13,424 bases of DNA from Acidobacteriota bacterium (GTDB taxonomy: Bacteria; Acidobacteriota; Terriglobia; Terriglobales; Acidobacteriaceae). Positions 5,731-12,949 of this stretch are shown here, piece by piece (the stretch's first letter is position 1; the number at the start of each line of letters is the position of its first letter). The notes beneath the pieces were generated by a model. It ran no database searches and was not told the DNA's origin. It saw only the letters and a list, made by a program, of their open reading frames with translations. Both the position numbers and the translations under genes were made by a program. The stretch spans positions 1 to 13,424 of the forward strand of contig JAJYAE010000096.1 of the NCBI GenBank assembly GCA_021779695.1. The letters are read 5' to 3'.

Positions 5731-7035
5731 TCATGATGGGAGTCCTTTCGGGTCTGTCATGTAGCGGACGTGATAGTCGCGGAACAACTTCAAGTCCTCG
5801 TACAGCCATTTCCTACTCCATCTCTTCCAGCCGAAGCCCCAGAGTTTCCGGGATTGAGCTATATGGCGTCGGACCTTCTTTTCCACCCAGTGTCGGATGA
5901 AGTCGAAGCACTTGCCGGAGTGTCCGATGGCGAAGTAGTTCACCCAGCCGCGCAAGATCGGGTTGATCTGTTGGATCACCTGCTCCACGGGTTGTGAGTG
6001 GTATCGCCGGAACACATCCTTGAGCGTGTGCAGCAGCGTCGTACGCTTCTTCATCATCGGCGCGTGATGCACACACCACATCTGCCCCTTGATACTGCGG
6101 AGGCGGCGGAAATCGAACCCGAGGAAACCGAAGGTCTCCCCGCGTGCTAAATCCACGATGCGGCTCTTCATTTCGTTGATTTCGACCTGTAGCTTGGCAA
6201 ACTCCTCGCGCAGTCGTTTGTAGACCGCCCCAAGCAACCACGCATGTCGCGGATGGGCGTCGATCAGTACCACCAGATCATCGGCGAATCGAGCGTACTC
6301 GACGTGGGTGTATTGCCCTTTGCGTGTGGTTTCCTTTGCCCGCTCCAGCATGCGATCTACCTCGTTGAGGTAAATGTTGCTTAGAAGCGGTGAAATCACT
6401 CCGCCTTGAGGAACACCCAGTTTCCCCGATGCTGACAGCACCAGCTTCAGCAATCGCATCACCTCATCGTCATTGATCCGGCGAGCTACTTTGTCCAACA
6501 GCAGATGGTGTCTGACCGTGTCGAAGTATGCTTTGAGATCGAGATCGATGATGTGGGTCTTGCACTGAACGATTGCCTTCGCTACTCGCTGCACCGCTTG
6601 GTGCGCTGTGCGCTTGGGACGGTAGCCATACGAACCCGGCTGGAAATCCGCCTCGAAGATCGGCTCCATAATTAGCTTCAGTGCACCCTGTACGACTCGA
6701 TCACGAATAGCAGGGATCGACAGAGTACGGAATTTTCCTCCGGCCTTCGGTATCTCCTGCTTCCGCGAACGTAGTGGCACATAGGTGCGGTTGATGAGTT
6801 CGCCGCGTATCTGCTCGATGAAGCCTTCCACGCCCTGCGCTTCAACAGCCTCAAATGTCACACCGTCGATTCCCGGTGCGCCATTGTTCTTTCTGGCCAT
6901 CTCATACGCTTCGCGCAGAGTCTCCATCTTGCAGATATGGACGTACAAACCCCAGAAACGCCAGGACGGTTCAGACTTCGCCTTGACGTATAGGTTCCTG
7001 CGCAGGTCCTGCAAACTGATAGGCGTGTTTGTCAT
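5731..7035 (-). CDS. ltrA: group II intron reverse transcriptase/maturase (LtrA-like, no HNH domain)
   Basis: This 434-aa intron-encoded protein helps the intron fold and splice, and copies it into DNA at new sites. The reverse transcriptase domain has NNGAPGIDGVTFEAVE (50-65), KFRTLSIPAIRDRVVQGAL (101-119), the catalytic aspartates in DLDLKAYFD (164-172), GVPQGGVISPLLSNIYL (207-223) and the active-site box ARFADD (248-253), FADD in place of the commoner YADD. The maturase (X) domain follows at about 320-400, with INPILRGWVNYFAIG (357-371). A short basic tail (GWKRWSRKW, 402-410) could bind DNA. No HNH endonuclease with paired cysteines follows, so retrohoming would use single-stranded targets at replication forks, as known for such introns. 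ATG 7035 has GGGAGG 9 nt upstream. The ORF lies in domain IV and appears intact. Confidence 0.95.
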   Translation of the reverse strand: MTNTPISLQDLRRNLYVKAKSEPSWRFWGLYVHICKMETLREAYEMARKNNGAPGIDGVTFEAVEAQGVEGFIEQIRGELINRTYVPLRSRKQEIPKAGGKFRTLSIPAIRDRVVQGALKLIMEPIFEADFQPGSYGYRPKRTAHQAVQRVAKAIVQCKTHIIDLDLKAYFDTVRHHLLLDKVARRINDDEVMRLLKLVLSASGKLGVPQGGVISPLLSNIYLNEVDRMLERAKETTRKGQYTHVEYARFADDLVVLIDAHPRHAWLLGAVYKRLREEFAKLQVEINEMKSRIVDLARGETFGFLGFDFRRLRSIKGQMWCVHHAPMMKKRTTLLHTLKDVFRRYHSQPVEQVIQQINPILRGWVNYFAIGHSGKCFDFIRHWVEKKVRRHIAQSRKLWGFGWKRWSRKWLYEDLKLFRDYHVRYMTDPKGLPS

Positions 7036-7546
7036 GCGCCTTTGCCTCCCTTGTTGTTGGAACCGTTACAAACAGCAGGGCTCCTTCGCTCCACCGGCAT
7101 TACCCGGCTTCATCGCTACTACGAACCCATCCGTCTCCCTCTCGCCTTCGGCCCTTTTCCCGTGTGTGGTTATAGGGCCTACCTTTCTCCGGCGATTTCG
7201 CGCCGGGACGAGGAGGGTTTCTCCAGTTGCTCGGTATGTCCTTGTCATCGTGCTGTCGCTTCCACCCCGCCGAAGCGAGAGAAACGCATCAGTCAGATTG
7301 CGTCTCCTCATGCTGTCTTCGCCCTTCGACCGTGAGCTCGACCTTCGGGGTTGATTGTTAACGGGGCCACATGCATGCGTTCACTTTCGTTACGGCCCGA
7401 TGACTCGCACATCTCCCAAGGAGATGCTTGTCGATAGGCTTCAGAGATTTAGTTTCCCGCCTCCCTGCTATCTAGCTACGGGGCTTCTGACTTTTACCCC
7501 GGCAGGTCCTTCCCCTGCTGGACATACCAGCCTTAGCTGGACGCAC
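7036..7546 (-). ncRNA. 5' ribozyme part of the group II intron (domains I to III, start of IV)
   Basis: These 511 nt without a believable gene are the 5' part of the intron RNA. They start with GTGCG and a short hairpin CCAGC-TAAG-GCTGG (7540-7527), then contain many small GC-rich inverted stretches expected of domain I. Two GGTCGA motifs (7343-7338 and 7331-7326) are candidates for EBS1, which pairs with the last six exon bases. ORFs on either strand here are short and compositionally unlike proteins. I did not fold the whole domain, so internal domain limits are not given. Confidence 0.75.
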
Positions 7547-7658
7547 GGTCAAAAACGATGTCTCCGAGACCGAACAGAGCAAAGCTGGGCGTTGCGGTCA
7601 GGACGATGGCCGCTCCGGCGATAAGCCATTTGCGGTGTTTCTTCAGTTTGGGTTGCAT
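7547..7658 (-). CDS. virB5: VirB5/TrbJ minor pilus protein, exon 1 (signal peptide)
   Basis: The first exon has 112 nt: 37 codons plus one base. ATG 7658 has a near-perfect ribosome site, AAGGAGG at 7669-7663 with 4 nt spacing. The encoded start is a clear Sec signal peptide: basic MQPKLKKHRKW, a hydrophobic core IAGAAIVLTATP, and cleavage probably after SFA (residue 27). FGLGDIVFD follows, a motif I associate with the mature N-terminus of TrbJ/VirB5. The exon ends GAC C; splicing to CC ACC gives Asp-Pro-Thr. Without splicing, the frame runs into the intron and stops at TAA after four more codons, making a 41-aa peptide. The exon lies 24 nt after the 75-aa gene and is missed if only long ORFs are considered. 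Confidence 0.88.
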
Positions 7659-7662
7659 GTAG

Positions 7663-7669
7663 CCTCCTT
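7663..7669 (-). promoter_or_regulatory. ribosome binding site of virB5 exon 1
   Basis: AAGGAGG on the minus strand lies 4 nt before ATG 7658. It matters because it fixes the start of the short first exon, which no long ORF marks. Confidence 0.8.
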
Positions 7670-7682
7670 CTTTTTTGCGCGG

Positions 7683-7910
7683 TTACAGACATTGCGGACA
7701 GGTCGGATCGAACCTGTCCATGGTGAAACATTTGCCGTGCTTCAAAAGAGTGCATGGAAAATGCAGCACTCTTTCGGTGATCTCAGCGAATTCCTCCAAC
7801 GCGCACGCTAGGACGTTCTGCGTGGCAGGCATTGCAAGGATGAGAAGCGTCAGCGCAACCAGCGCGGCATTAACGACGAACCTGCGGCGATTCACAGCGC
7901 GATGCGTCAT
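7683..7910 (-). CDS. exported Cys-rich 75-aa protein, unknown function (possible VirB7-like)
   Basis: The start ATG 7910 overlaps the stop of the preceding 82-aa gene by 4 nt (ATGA), so an upstream in-frame extension to 8021 is rejected. A basic N-terminus (MTHRAVNRRRF) and hydrophobic core (12-28) form a signal peptide. The sequence ATQNVLAC around Cys36 could be a lipobox, though Leu at -2 is unusual; otherwise signal peptidase I would cut nearby. The mature part of about 40 residues has five cysteines (36, 53, 61, 71, 74), ending FDPTCPQCL with a CxxC-like pair. That suggests disulfides in the periplasm. No VirB7 lipoprotein is otherwise seen in this operon, so this is a candidate to stabilise VirB9, but this is inference. 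I recognise no family. Confidence 0.7.
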   Translation of the reverse strand: MTHRAVNRRRFVVNAALVALTLLILAMPATQNVLACALEEFAEITERVLHFPCTLLKHGKCFTMDRFDPTCPQCL

Positions 7911-8155
7911 GCGTCCTCCTCCTCGGCGAGCTGGCGCGCAATCTGCGGAATGATGGCAACCCATTCCTGGCCGGCACGTTCGATGGCTTCCGCGAGGGTG
8001 TAGTCGTACTCGGCAAGCCAATCGGCGCGGTTGAGGACAAGCGCGACGGCAACCTTCTCTCCGGTGGACTGCACGGCCCAGGCATCGTGACCGCCGCGCT
8101 TGGCACTCCTGGTTTTATTGAGCAAGTGGTTGTATCGATCACTTGATATGCTCAT
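7907..8155 (-). CDS. 82-aa soluble protein of unknown function in the T4SS operon
   Basis: This small cytoplasmic protein has no signal peptide and no membrane segment. The start MSISSDRYN at ATG 8155 is 16 nt after the virB10 stop, with AGAGGA about 10 nt upstream. The longer frame to 8203 begins inside virB10 and is rejected. The sequence looks like a real folded protein: KRGGHDAWAVQSTGEKVAVALVLNRADWL (35-63, probably a beta hairpin), then LAEAIERAGQEWVAIIPQIARQLAEEEDA (helical). The stop overlaps the next gene by 4 nt. It could be an assembly chaperone, a regulator or an unrelated cargo gene. I know of no named family. Confidence 0.75.
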   Translation of the reverse strand: MSISSDRYNHLLNKTRSAKRGGHDAWAVQSTGEKVAVALVLNRADWLAEYDYTLAEAIERAGQEWVAIIPQIARQLAEEEDA

Positions 8156-8171
8156 CACCCTGTTCCTCTTT

Positions 8172-9461
8172 TCACAGCGTGGGGTCCATGCGGTGTTCCG
8201 CATAGGACGGAATAAGGATGTCGCGGCCCACGTAAACGCGGGCCCGCGACCCTTCCTTCAGCGTGATAACCGGAAGTCGATTCAGAAAGTGATTGAGTAC
8301 CTGTTCGCCTTCGGCAGCCGTCTGCTCGGAGATGCCGTTGCGAATCTGCGTCGAGGGATCGAGGATGCTGCTGTTGTTGCCGATTTGCGCGAGACCGCCC
8401 AAGCCCCCGATGGCGGCTGCCGCACCAAAAGCCAACAGATACCCGTGATTGACCTTGGTTGCAAGGCCGGTTGTGCCCAACGGATCGAGCCCAATGTACT
8501 TGTCGAAGTCGAGCGAGAAACCATCCGGGCAAACGGCGCGATGGAAGGTGACGAACATCTTGCGCTGCTCGGCGTTGCCCACGCTCTGAACCGTGCCGAT
8601 AAGACGTGTTCCTTGCGGCATGAGCAACTGCTGGTGGTCATGCGAGTAATAATCGGTCGTGAGCATGACCATGATTGGCCCACCGAAACCACCGTCGATG
8701 TGGTTGGTAACGACGCCTTCAAAAACCGTGCCCTCGAAGATCCGATAGAGACGGCCTTGATACTGATCGAAGTCATACGGACCCATCGGGTCGGTCTTGG
8801 CGGTTGCTTTCGCCTGCGCAGCGGCGGGCTGGCCGGACGCCGCGCTACCGGCCACGTCGGCGATAGCTGGGCTTTGCGGCGGTTCTGCCGCTGTCGATGG
8901 CGGGACCACTGCGGGAGAGACAGGAGCCGTGCTCGAATGCTCAAAGTCAATCGCCACCGTCCCGCTGTTGATGGCATCCTGTTTCTGCTTCTCCCGCGCC
9001 AAGGCTTTTTGTTTGGCTTCGGCCTGGGCTTCCGAAACAGAGGAGGTGCGCTGCGGCGCATTCGGGCTGCCGCCGTAGATCGCGTCCCGCTGCGCCGCAG
9101 TCATCGGCGAGGCACTGGCGTACTCAGGACCGGGCGCACCCTCGGCAGCTTGAAGCTGCTGCATGGCTGCCGCCAACTGCTGCTGACGCTGCCGTTCTTC
9201 GGCATCCTGCTTTGCCTGCAACTGTTGCTGCGTCTCGAAACTCGATACCTGCTGCGCGTTCGGCGACACCGGGCGCGTGGGTAGGGCGCTCGCCGGGGTC
9301 GTTTTTTTGTTGCCGCGCAATAGACTCGTTACGTTGGCGATACCGAGAATGCCGAGGATCGCCACAAGCGCGAAGACCACAGGCATACCCTTGCGCAGTG
9401 GCGGCCTTGCCTCCGGTTGCTCGGGGACAGTTACGGGAGTGTTCTGATTCGGCTCGGTCAT
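8172..9461 (-). CDS. virB10: VirB10/TrbI envelope-spanning core protein
   Basis: This 429-aa protein spans inner to outer membrane and forms the inner ring and outer-membrane cap of the T4SS core. A cytoplasmic N-terminus is followed by one membrane segment (27-48, MPVVFALVAILGILGIANVTSLL). A long flexible region rich in Gln, Ala and Pro (50-225) crosses the periplasm. The TrbI/VirB10 beta-barrel domain starts near 240 with RIFEGTVFEGVVTNHIDGG and includes MPQGTRLIGTV (281-291). The hydrophobic antenna-like stretch GYLLAFGAAAAIGGLGGLA (340-358) is where the outer-membrane pore helices sit in the family. The end is VYVGRDILIPSY. ATG 9461 is 2 nt after the virB9 stop, with GGAGG 12 nt upstream. 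Length and domain order are normal. Confidence 0.95.
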   Translation of the reverse strand: MTEPNQNTPVTVPEQPEARPPLRKGMPVVFALVAILGILGIANVTSLLRGNKKTTPASALPTRPVSPNAQQVSSFETQQQLQAKQDAEERQRQQQLAAAMQQLQAAEGAPGPEYASASPMTAAQRDAIYGGSPNAPQRTSSVSEAQAEAKQKALAREKQKQDAINSGTVAIDFEHSSTAPVSPAVVPPSTAAEPPQSPAIADVAGSAASGQPAAAQAKATAKTDPMGPYDFDQYQGRLYRIFEGTVFEGVVTNHIDGGFGGPIMVMLTTDYYSHDHQQLLMPQGTRLIGTVQSVGNAEQRKMFVTFHRAVCPDGFSLDFDKYIGLDPLGTTGLATKVNHGYLLAFGAAAAIGGLGGLAQIGNNSSILDPSTQIRNGISEQTAAEGEQVLNHFLNRLPVITLKEGSRARVYVGRDILIPSYAEHRMDPTL

Positions 9462-9463
9462 GG

Positions 9464-10294
9464 CTACTTCGCGCCTCCCGTGCGGTGGAACTCAACCTTC
9501 TGTTTTCCGATGGCGAGATACCCGTGCTCCAACTGCTTGGGCACGGTATAAAGGCCGCTGTTGAAATCGAAGTTGATGAGCGAGCCTTTCTTGTCCTTCA
9601 ATTCATAGAGCGCGGGCGTCTCCTGGAATTGACCGCGCAGGTAGGTGAACTTGTCGTCCCGCCAGATTTGTTGCAATCCGAGTTCTTTGCCCCTTTTCTC
9701 ATCCCACGTGTAGTCGAAGTGCAGCGAACCGGGATACTCCGAGCGAAACTGCTCAGCCTTGCTCTGTTCGGTTTTGAGTTCCGCTGCCTGAGCGGCTTTC
9801 GAGGCAGTAGCTTCCTGTTTTGCCTTATCCAGTTCCGCCGCAGGCACAAATACCGGAAGCTGCGCCAGACGGTCTTTTGCAGTCTGGTCGCCTGGGTTAA
9901 TGAAAACCTTGGAATCGAAATGTGCATCGGGGTCATTCGATACCTCATGCAACTCAAGCGTGTATTCGTTGCCGTGGTCGGAGACGATGTGAATATCCGT
10001 CGCCGTATTCGCTGTCTTGGGCTTCACACTGATAAAACGCGAAGCGACATGACCGCCGTCGAAGATCCAGTTCACCGTGTCGCCGGCAAACACGTTGGCG
10101 GCCTTCTCTTCAGCGGGCAATACGATGAGCGTCGATTGCAACAGTCCGGCGCGTACCTCGGGCGGCGTAGCCGCCTCCGAAACGATCACCGTGCGCGGCG
10201 CGCTGGGCTGAAGCGGATGGGAGTCGGCGGCGTGTAACTGGCCGGAGGCGAGCATCAGGCCGATGCCGATAGCGATAGGAAAAGGGGGTCTCAT
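9464..10294 (-). CDS. virB9: VirB9/TrbG outer-membrane core protein
   Basis: This 276-aa exported protein forms, with VirB10, the outer-membrane core ring. It begins with a signal peptide (MRPPFPIAIGIGLMLASGQLHA, cleavage near 22). An N-terminal beta domain (35-120) includes FAGDTVNWIFDGG and VSDHGNEYTLELHEV. A charged helical linker (153-185) is followed by the CagX/VirB9 C-terminal domain (190-271): FDYTWDEKRGKELGLQQIW, DDKFTYLRG, PALYELKDKKG and HGYLAIGKQKVEF. The domain order is that of the family; the linker is rather long. ATG 10294 has AAAGGA about 10 nt upstream and lies 32 nt after virB4, the widest gap among the first channel genes. The virB10 start follows at once. Confidence 0.92.
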   Translation of the reverse strand: MRPPFPIAIGIGLMLASGQLHAADSHPLQPSAPRTVIVSEAATPPEVRAGLLQSTLIVLPAEEKAANVFAGDTVNWIFDGGHVASRFISVKPKTANTATDIHIVSDHGNEYTLELHEVSNDPDAHFDSKVFINPGDQTAKDRLAQLPVFVPAAELDKAKQEATASKAAQAAELKTEQSKAEQFRSEYPGSLHFDYTWDEKRGKELGLQQIWRDDKFTYLRGQFQETPALYELKDKKGSLINFDFNSGLYTVPKQLEHGYLAIGKQKVEFHRTGGAK

Positions 10295-10326
10295 GGCGTT
10301 CGTGTCCTTTCTGCGGTGAGTTTTGG

Positions 10327-12696
10327 TTATGCGGTCTCGCCTTGGGCAAAGCGTGCGATGCCCTCGATGAGTCCGTATTTGGCGATTAACTTTGTGCGGC
10401 GCACACGGTCCTTCGGCTTGGTCGAAAAGATTGCGTAGCTGCGGCTGTCAAGATTGAGTCGGACAACTTTCGTCAGCCCATCACGGCGCATATAGAGACC
10501 TTCGCGGTCCTGCAAGCTCTCGAAGAGAGCGAGTTGCTGCTCGTTCATCTTGAAGAGTTCCGCATAGCGCTTCCGGTTGAATGTGGCGTCTTTCAGGAAC
10601 AGAAACGACGTGCAGGAGTTCACAATCGAATCGGCGTTCGCGCCCAGGTCCTCGGCGGATTGGCCGATCATGGTCACGCCGCCCAGATTCTTGCGCACGG
10701 TTTTGATGGACGCGAGCGCGCCTTCGAGCAACTGCCGGTTCTTCATCGAAGAGAAGATTTCTTCGATGAGAATGTGCTTGGGAACGCCCAGATTGGCGGG
10801 GTTATACAAAACGTCGTTGATACGCCGAAGAAGCCAGACCATCAACGGCTCGATCAGGTCGGCGTTCTGTTCGTTGTTCACGCCCTGGAAGTCGAAACAC
10901 TGAAGGCGCGAGAGCGAAAGACTGTCCTCCACGTTGTCGAAAATGGCGTGATAGACACCGTTGCCAACCCACTTTGAAAGGTAGCGATCCAGCTTTTTGG
11001 GCAGAAAGAGATTGGACAGGCGGCGGTTCTCCGAGTCGAGCAGGTACATATCCCGCACGGCCTTGTGGATCACGTCATCGTCTTCCGGCTCCAGTTCCGC
11101 GCCGCCATTGGTGAGCAAGAGCTTCACGAATGAATAAAGAAAGGTGATGTTGCCTTCGGTCGGTTCCAGAGCGAAGGGATTCACGCGCGGGCCATCTTTG
11201 CCGATGCGGTCCACGCGCCCGCCGTACAGTTCGACTACGCTTTCGTAGCTGCCGCCGATGTCGAAGATGTAGGTAAACCCGCCGTACTTCTGTTCGTGCG
11301 CAATAGCCAGGTTGCCGTGTACCGATTTGCCGGTTCCCGTAGGCCCGAGGATGAGCATGACGCGCACGCCGTCCACATAGGCGTCCTGAAAGAAGGGCGT
11401 CCTTGTGCGTGTCTCGAAGACGTTCAGGTATTCGTTGTCCAGGTCCTCCGAAGACGGATGGCCCAGGTTCGGCGCGAAGATCGAAGCCAGGCGCGCATGG
11501 TGGTCTTCCGCCAGCCACATGGGGAATACGTTGAACTTGTGGTTGCCGGGGAACATAGCGTAGAAGGCCGACAGGTTCCCAAGCGTTTCTTCCATGACCT
11601 GCGCCCGCGCATCGACGAAAACGCGATGCACGGCGGGCGCGATGCCGTGCAGTTCGTCCAGGCTGCGCGCCGCCACAAGGAAGCGAAGCCCGTATTCGCC
11701 CTGTGCCTTCTTATCGAGGGAACGGATGACTTCGCCCAAGTCATCGACGTGCGTGTTGGCGGCGCGTGCGCCTGCGCCGGTTTCAAGCGAAGCGAAATCG
11801 TGTCCGCTCATCACGCGCGTCAGAACGCCGACCTTGAAAAACGAGATGAACTTTTCCTGGGCATCGATCTCGCTACGCGCTGCGGTAGTGGACTTCGGTC
11901 GCCATGTCGAGCAAAGGATGCTGTCGCAGTCGAGCGTCGTGAGGCCGGAAAACAGGCACGGCCGCGACGCCTCCGGCGTGGTCTTGAGCGAGAACATCTG
12001 GACGTATCTGCGACCGATGGTGAGATGGTCGCTGTGCCACGCAACAGGACTTTCTACGATTTGCCGGTCCACACCGTCATCGGCGGACAATGTGTCTCTA
12101 CTGGCCCACTCTTCGAGATTGAAGAGATAACTGAAGAACTGATAGGTATCGTTTTTCGCAAGCAGTTTCAATCCAATCGACGCGCCGAGATGCCCTTCGA
12201 GCAGCGTGGCCGTCTTTTCGAGGTCGGCCAGCATCCTCGTTGTATCGGCTACGTGTTCCTGGGGTTTGCGTGCAAAGGCCGCCGCCTTGGGCGTTTCCAG
12301 CGTCAGGCACCAATGCAGATCGATGCGCCTGAAGGCTGCCGTCTTTGCGAGAAAGTCCAATCTTTCGTCCACGAAAACCTGTGTGACGGGAGTCATGTAA
12401 TGCGCTTTTCTTGGCAGATCGCAGCCGGACCGGACGCGCGTGTACTGGTATAGACACGATCCTTCTGGAAGGCCGCGCAGCGCGCCTTCAATCGACCGCA
12501 TCTGTGCTTCGAGTTCCTGGTCGGTCAATCCCTCTTCGTCAATGCCGGCGAGCGAGAACAAGCAGCCGTAACCGCCGCCCTTGAGCGCGAAAATCCGGTC
12601 ATTGACGAACCGTGCAATCGGGATGATCGAACACGCAGCCCCGGCTTTGGCGAACCACGGCGTGTATTTGAGTTCTTCAGCGTTTACGCGGGTCAT
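10327..12696 (-). CDS. virB4: VirB4/TrbE conjugation ATPase
   Basis: This 789-aa inner-membrane-associated ATPase is needed for pilus biogenesis and substrate transfer. The N-terminal CagE/TrbE/VirB domain (about 20-420) precedes the RecA-like ATPase core. Walker A is GPTGTGKS (451-458), preceded by VRVMLIL. VNPFALEP (505-512) and KHILIEEIFSSM (640-651) follow, the latter being Walker B with Glu-Glu where most VirB4 proteins have Asp-Glu. Then come IKTVRKNLGGVTMIGQSAEDL (664-684) and SCTSFLFLKD (694-703), typical of the motor. The start at ATG 12696 overlaps the virB3 stop by 20 nt, with GAGG about 8 nt upstream. The length is usual and VirB3 is separate, not fused. There is no frameshift. 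Confidence 0.96.
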   Translation of the reverse strand: MTRVNAEELKYTPWFAKAGAACSIIPIARFVNDRIFALKGGGYGCLFSLAGIDEEGLTDQELEAQMRSIEGALRGLPEGSCLYQYTRVRSGCDLPRKAHYMTPVTQVFVDERLDFLAKTAAFRRIDLHWCLTLETPKAAAFARKPQEHVADTTRMLADLEKTATLLEGHLGASIGLKLLAKNDTYQFFSYLFNLEEWASRDTLSADDGVDRQIVESPVAWHSDHLTIGRRYVQMFSLKTTPEASRPCLFSGLTTLDCDSILCSTWRPKSTTAARSEIDAQEKFISFFKVGVLTRVMSGHDFASLETGAGARAANTHVDDLGEVIRSLDKKAQGEYGLRFLVAARSLDELHGIAPAVHRVFVDARAQVMEETLGNLSAFYAMFPGNHKFNVFPMWLAEDHHARLASIFAPNLGHPSSEDLDNEYLNVFETRTRTPFFQDAYVDGVRVMLILGPTGTGKSVHGNLAIAHEQKYGGFTYIFDIGGSYESVVELYGGRVDRIGKDGPRVNPFALEPTEGNITFLYSFVKLLLTNGGAELEPEDDDVIHKAVRDMYLLDSENRRLSNLFLPKKLDRYLSKWVGNGVYHAIFDNVEDSLSLSRLQCFDFQGVNNEQNADLIEPLMVWLLRRINDVLYNPANLGVPKHILIEEIFSSMKNRQLLEGALASIKTVRKNLGGVTMIGQSAEDLGANADSIVNSCTSFLFLKDATFNRKRYAELFKMNEQQLALFESLQDREGLYMRRDGLTKVVRLNLDSRSYAIFSTKPKDRVRRTKLIAKYGLIEGIARFAQGETA

Positions 12697-12940
12697 AGTA
12701 GGACCTCTGGCTCAGGCTCAAGCCCCAAAGCTCGAACATCTTCGGATGTTTGCGGACGATCAGCCATGCACTTACTGCAAGCGAAGGGAAGGCGATCATC
12801 GCCACCATGCGGAACCCAACGAGGAAAACCGTTACGCAGACGAATACGATCGCCATCCATGCGCTGAGGTCGAGGCCAAGTTTGGCTCGTGGCCTATTAA
12901 GCGCCTGATTGATTGGTAACGGTTCTCCCCGCTTGGTCAT
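12677..12940 (-). CDS. virB3: VirB3/TrbD inner-membrane protein
   Basis: This 87-aa inner-membrane partner of VirB4 has the family layout: a short N-terminus with INQALNRPRAKLGLDLSAWM (10-29), two close hydrophobic segments (28-44 and 45-62), then a polar end. ATG 12940 has AGGAGG 6 nt upstream, directly after the virB2 stop (7-9 nt gap). The 3' end overlaps virB4 by 20 nt, as expected for proteins needed in fixed proportion. The short length and position between pilin and VirB4 ATPase make the call firm, although small proteins give few diagnostic residues. Confidence 0.88.
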   Translation of the reverse strand: MTKRGEPLPINQALNRPRAKLGLDLSAWMAIVFVCVTVFLVGFRMVAMIAFPSLAVSAWLIVRKHPKMFELWGLSLSQRSYYDPRKR

Positions 12941-12949
12941 GGCTGCCTC

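Larger units (their letters stand above)
5548..7546 (-). mobile_element. group II intron inserted in virB5/trbJ (1,999 nt, sense orientation)
   Basis: This is a complete-looking group II intron, a self-splicing retroelement. The 5' end is GTGCG (7546-7542), immediately after the exon bases ...TTTTTGACC. The 3' end is ...CCCTAC (5553-5548), a normal AY ending. A maturase ORF sits inside (7035-5731), domain V is recognisable (5695-5663), and domain VI has a bulged A. Removing exactly these bases joins GAC C to CC ACC and restores the VirB5 frame at FDP-TSY, independent support for both boundaries. Exon IBS1 (TTGACC, 7552-7547) could pair, with one G-U, with either of two GGTCGA motifs in the intron (7343-7338, 7331-7326). 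No debris, frameshift or internal stop in the ORF was seen, so it may be active. Insertion in sense inside a coding gene means that host gene expression depends on splicing. Confidence 0.92.

Noticed and set aside
4874..5809. A single 311-aa ORF for VirB5
   Set aside because: Its first 87 codons lie in intron domains IV to VI and overlap the maturase 3' end; they look nothing like a signal peptide or TrbJ. The true start is in exon 1 at 7658.
6785..7354. A 189-aa plus-strand ORF in the intron
   Set aside because: It crosses the maturase start and structured intron RNA on the opposite strand; no motif.
7907..8203. A 98-aa version of the 82-aa protein
   Set aside because: The extra N-terminus lies within the virB10 coding end; ATG 8155 has a better placed ribosome site.
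8100..9284. A 394-aa plus-strand ORF
   Set aside because: It lies opposite VirB10, which has convincing domains; the plus-strand product is Arg- and Leu-rich without motifs.
9212..10237. A 341-aa plus-strand ORF
   Set aside because: It is antisense to VirB9 and VirB10 and shows no independent protein features.
11296..12453. A 385-aa plus-strand ORF
   Set aside because: It is an antisense shadow of VirB4, produced by GC-rich codon use.
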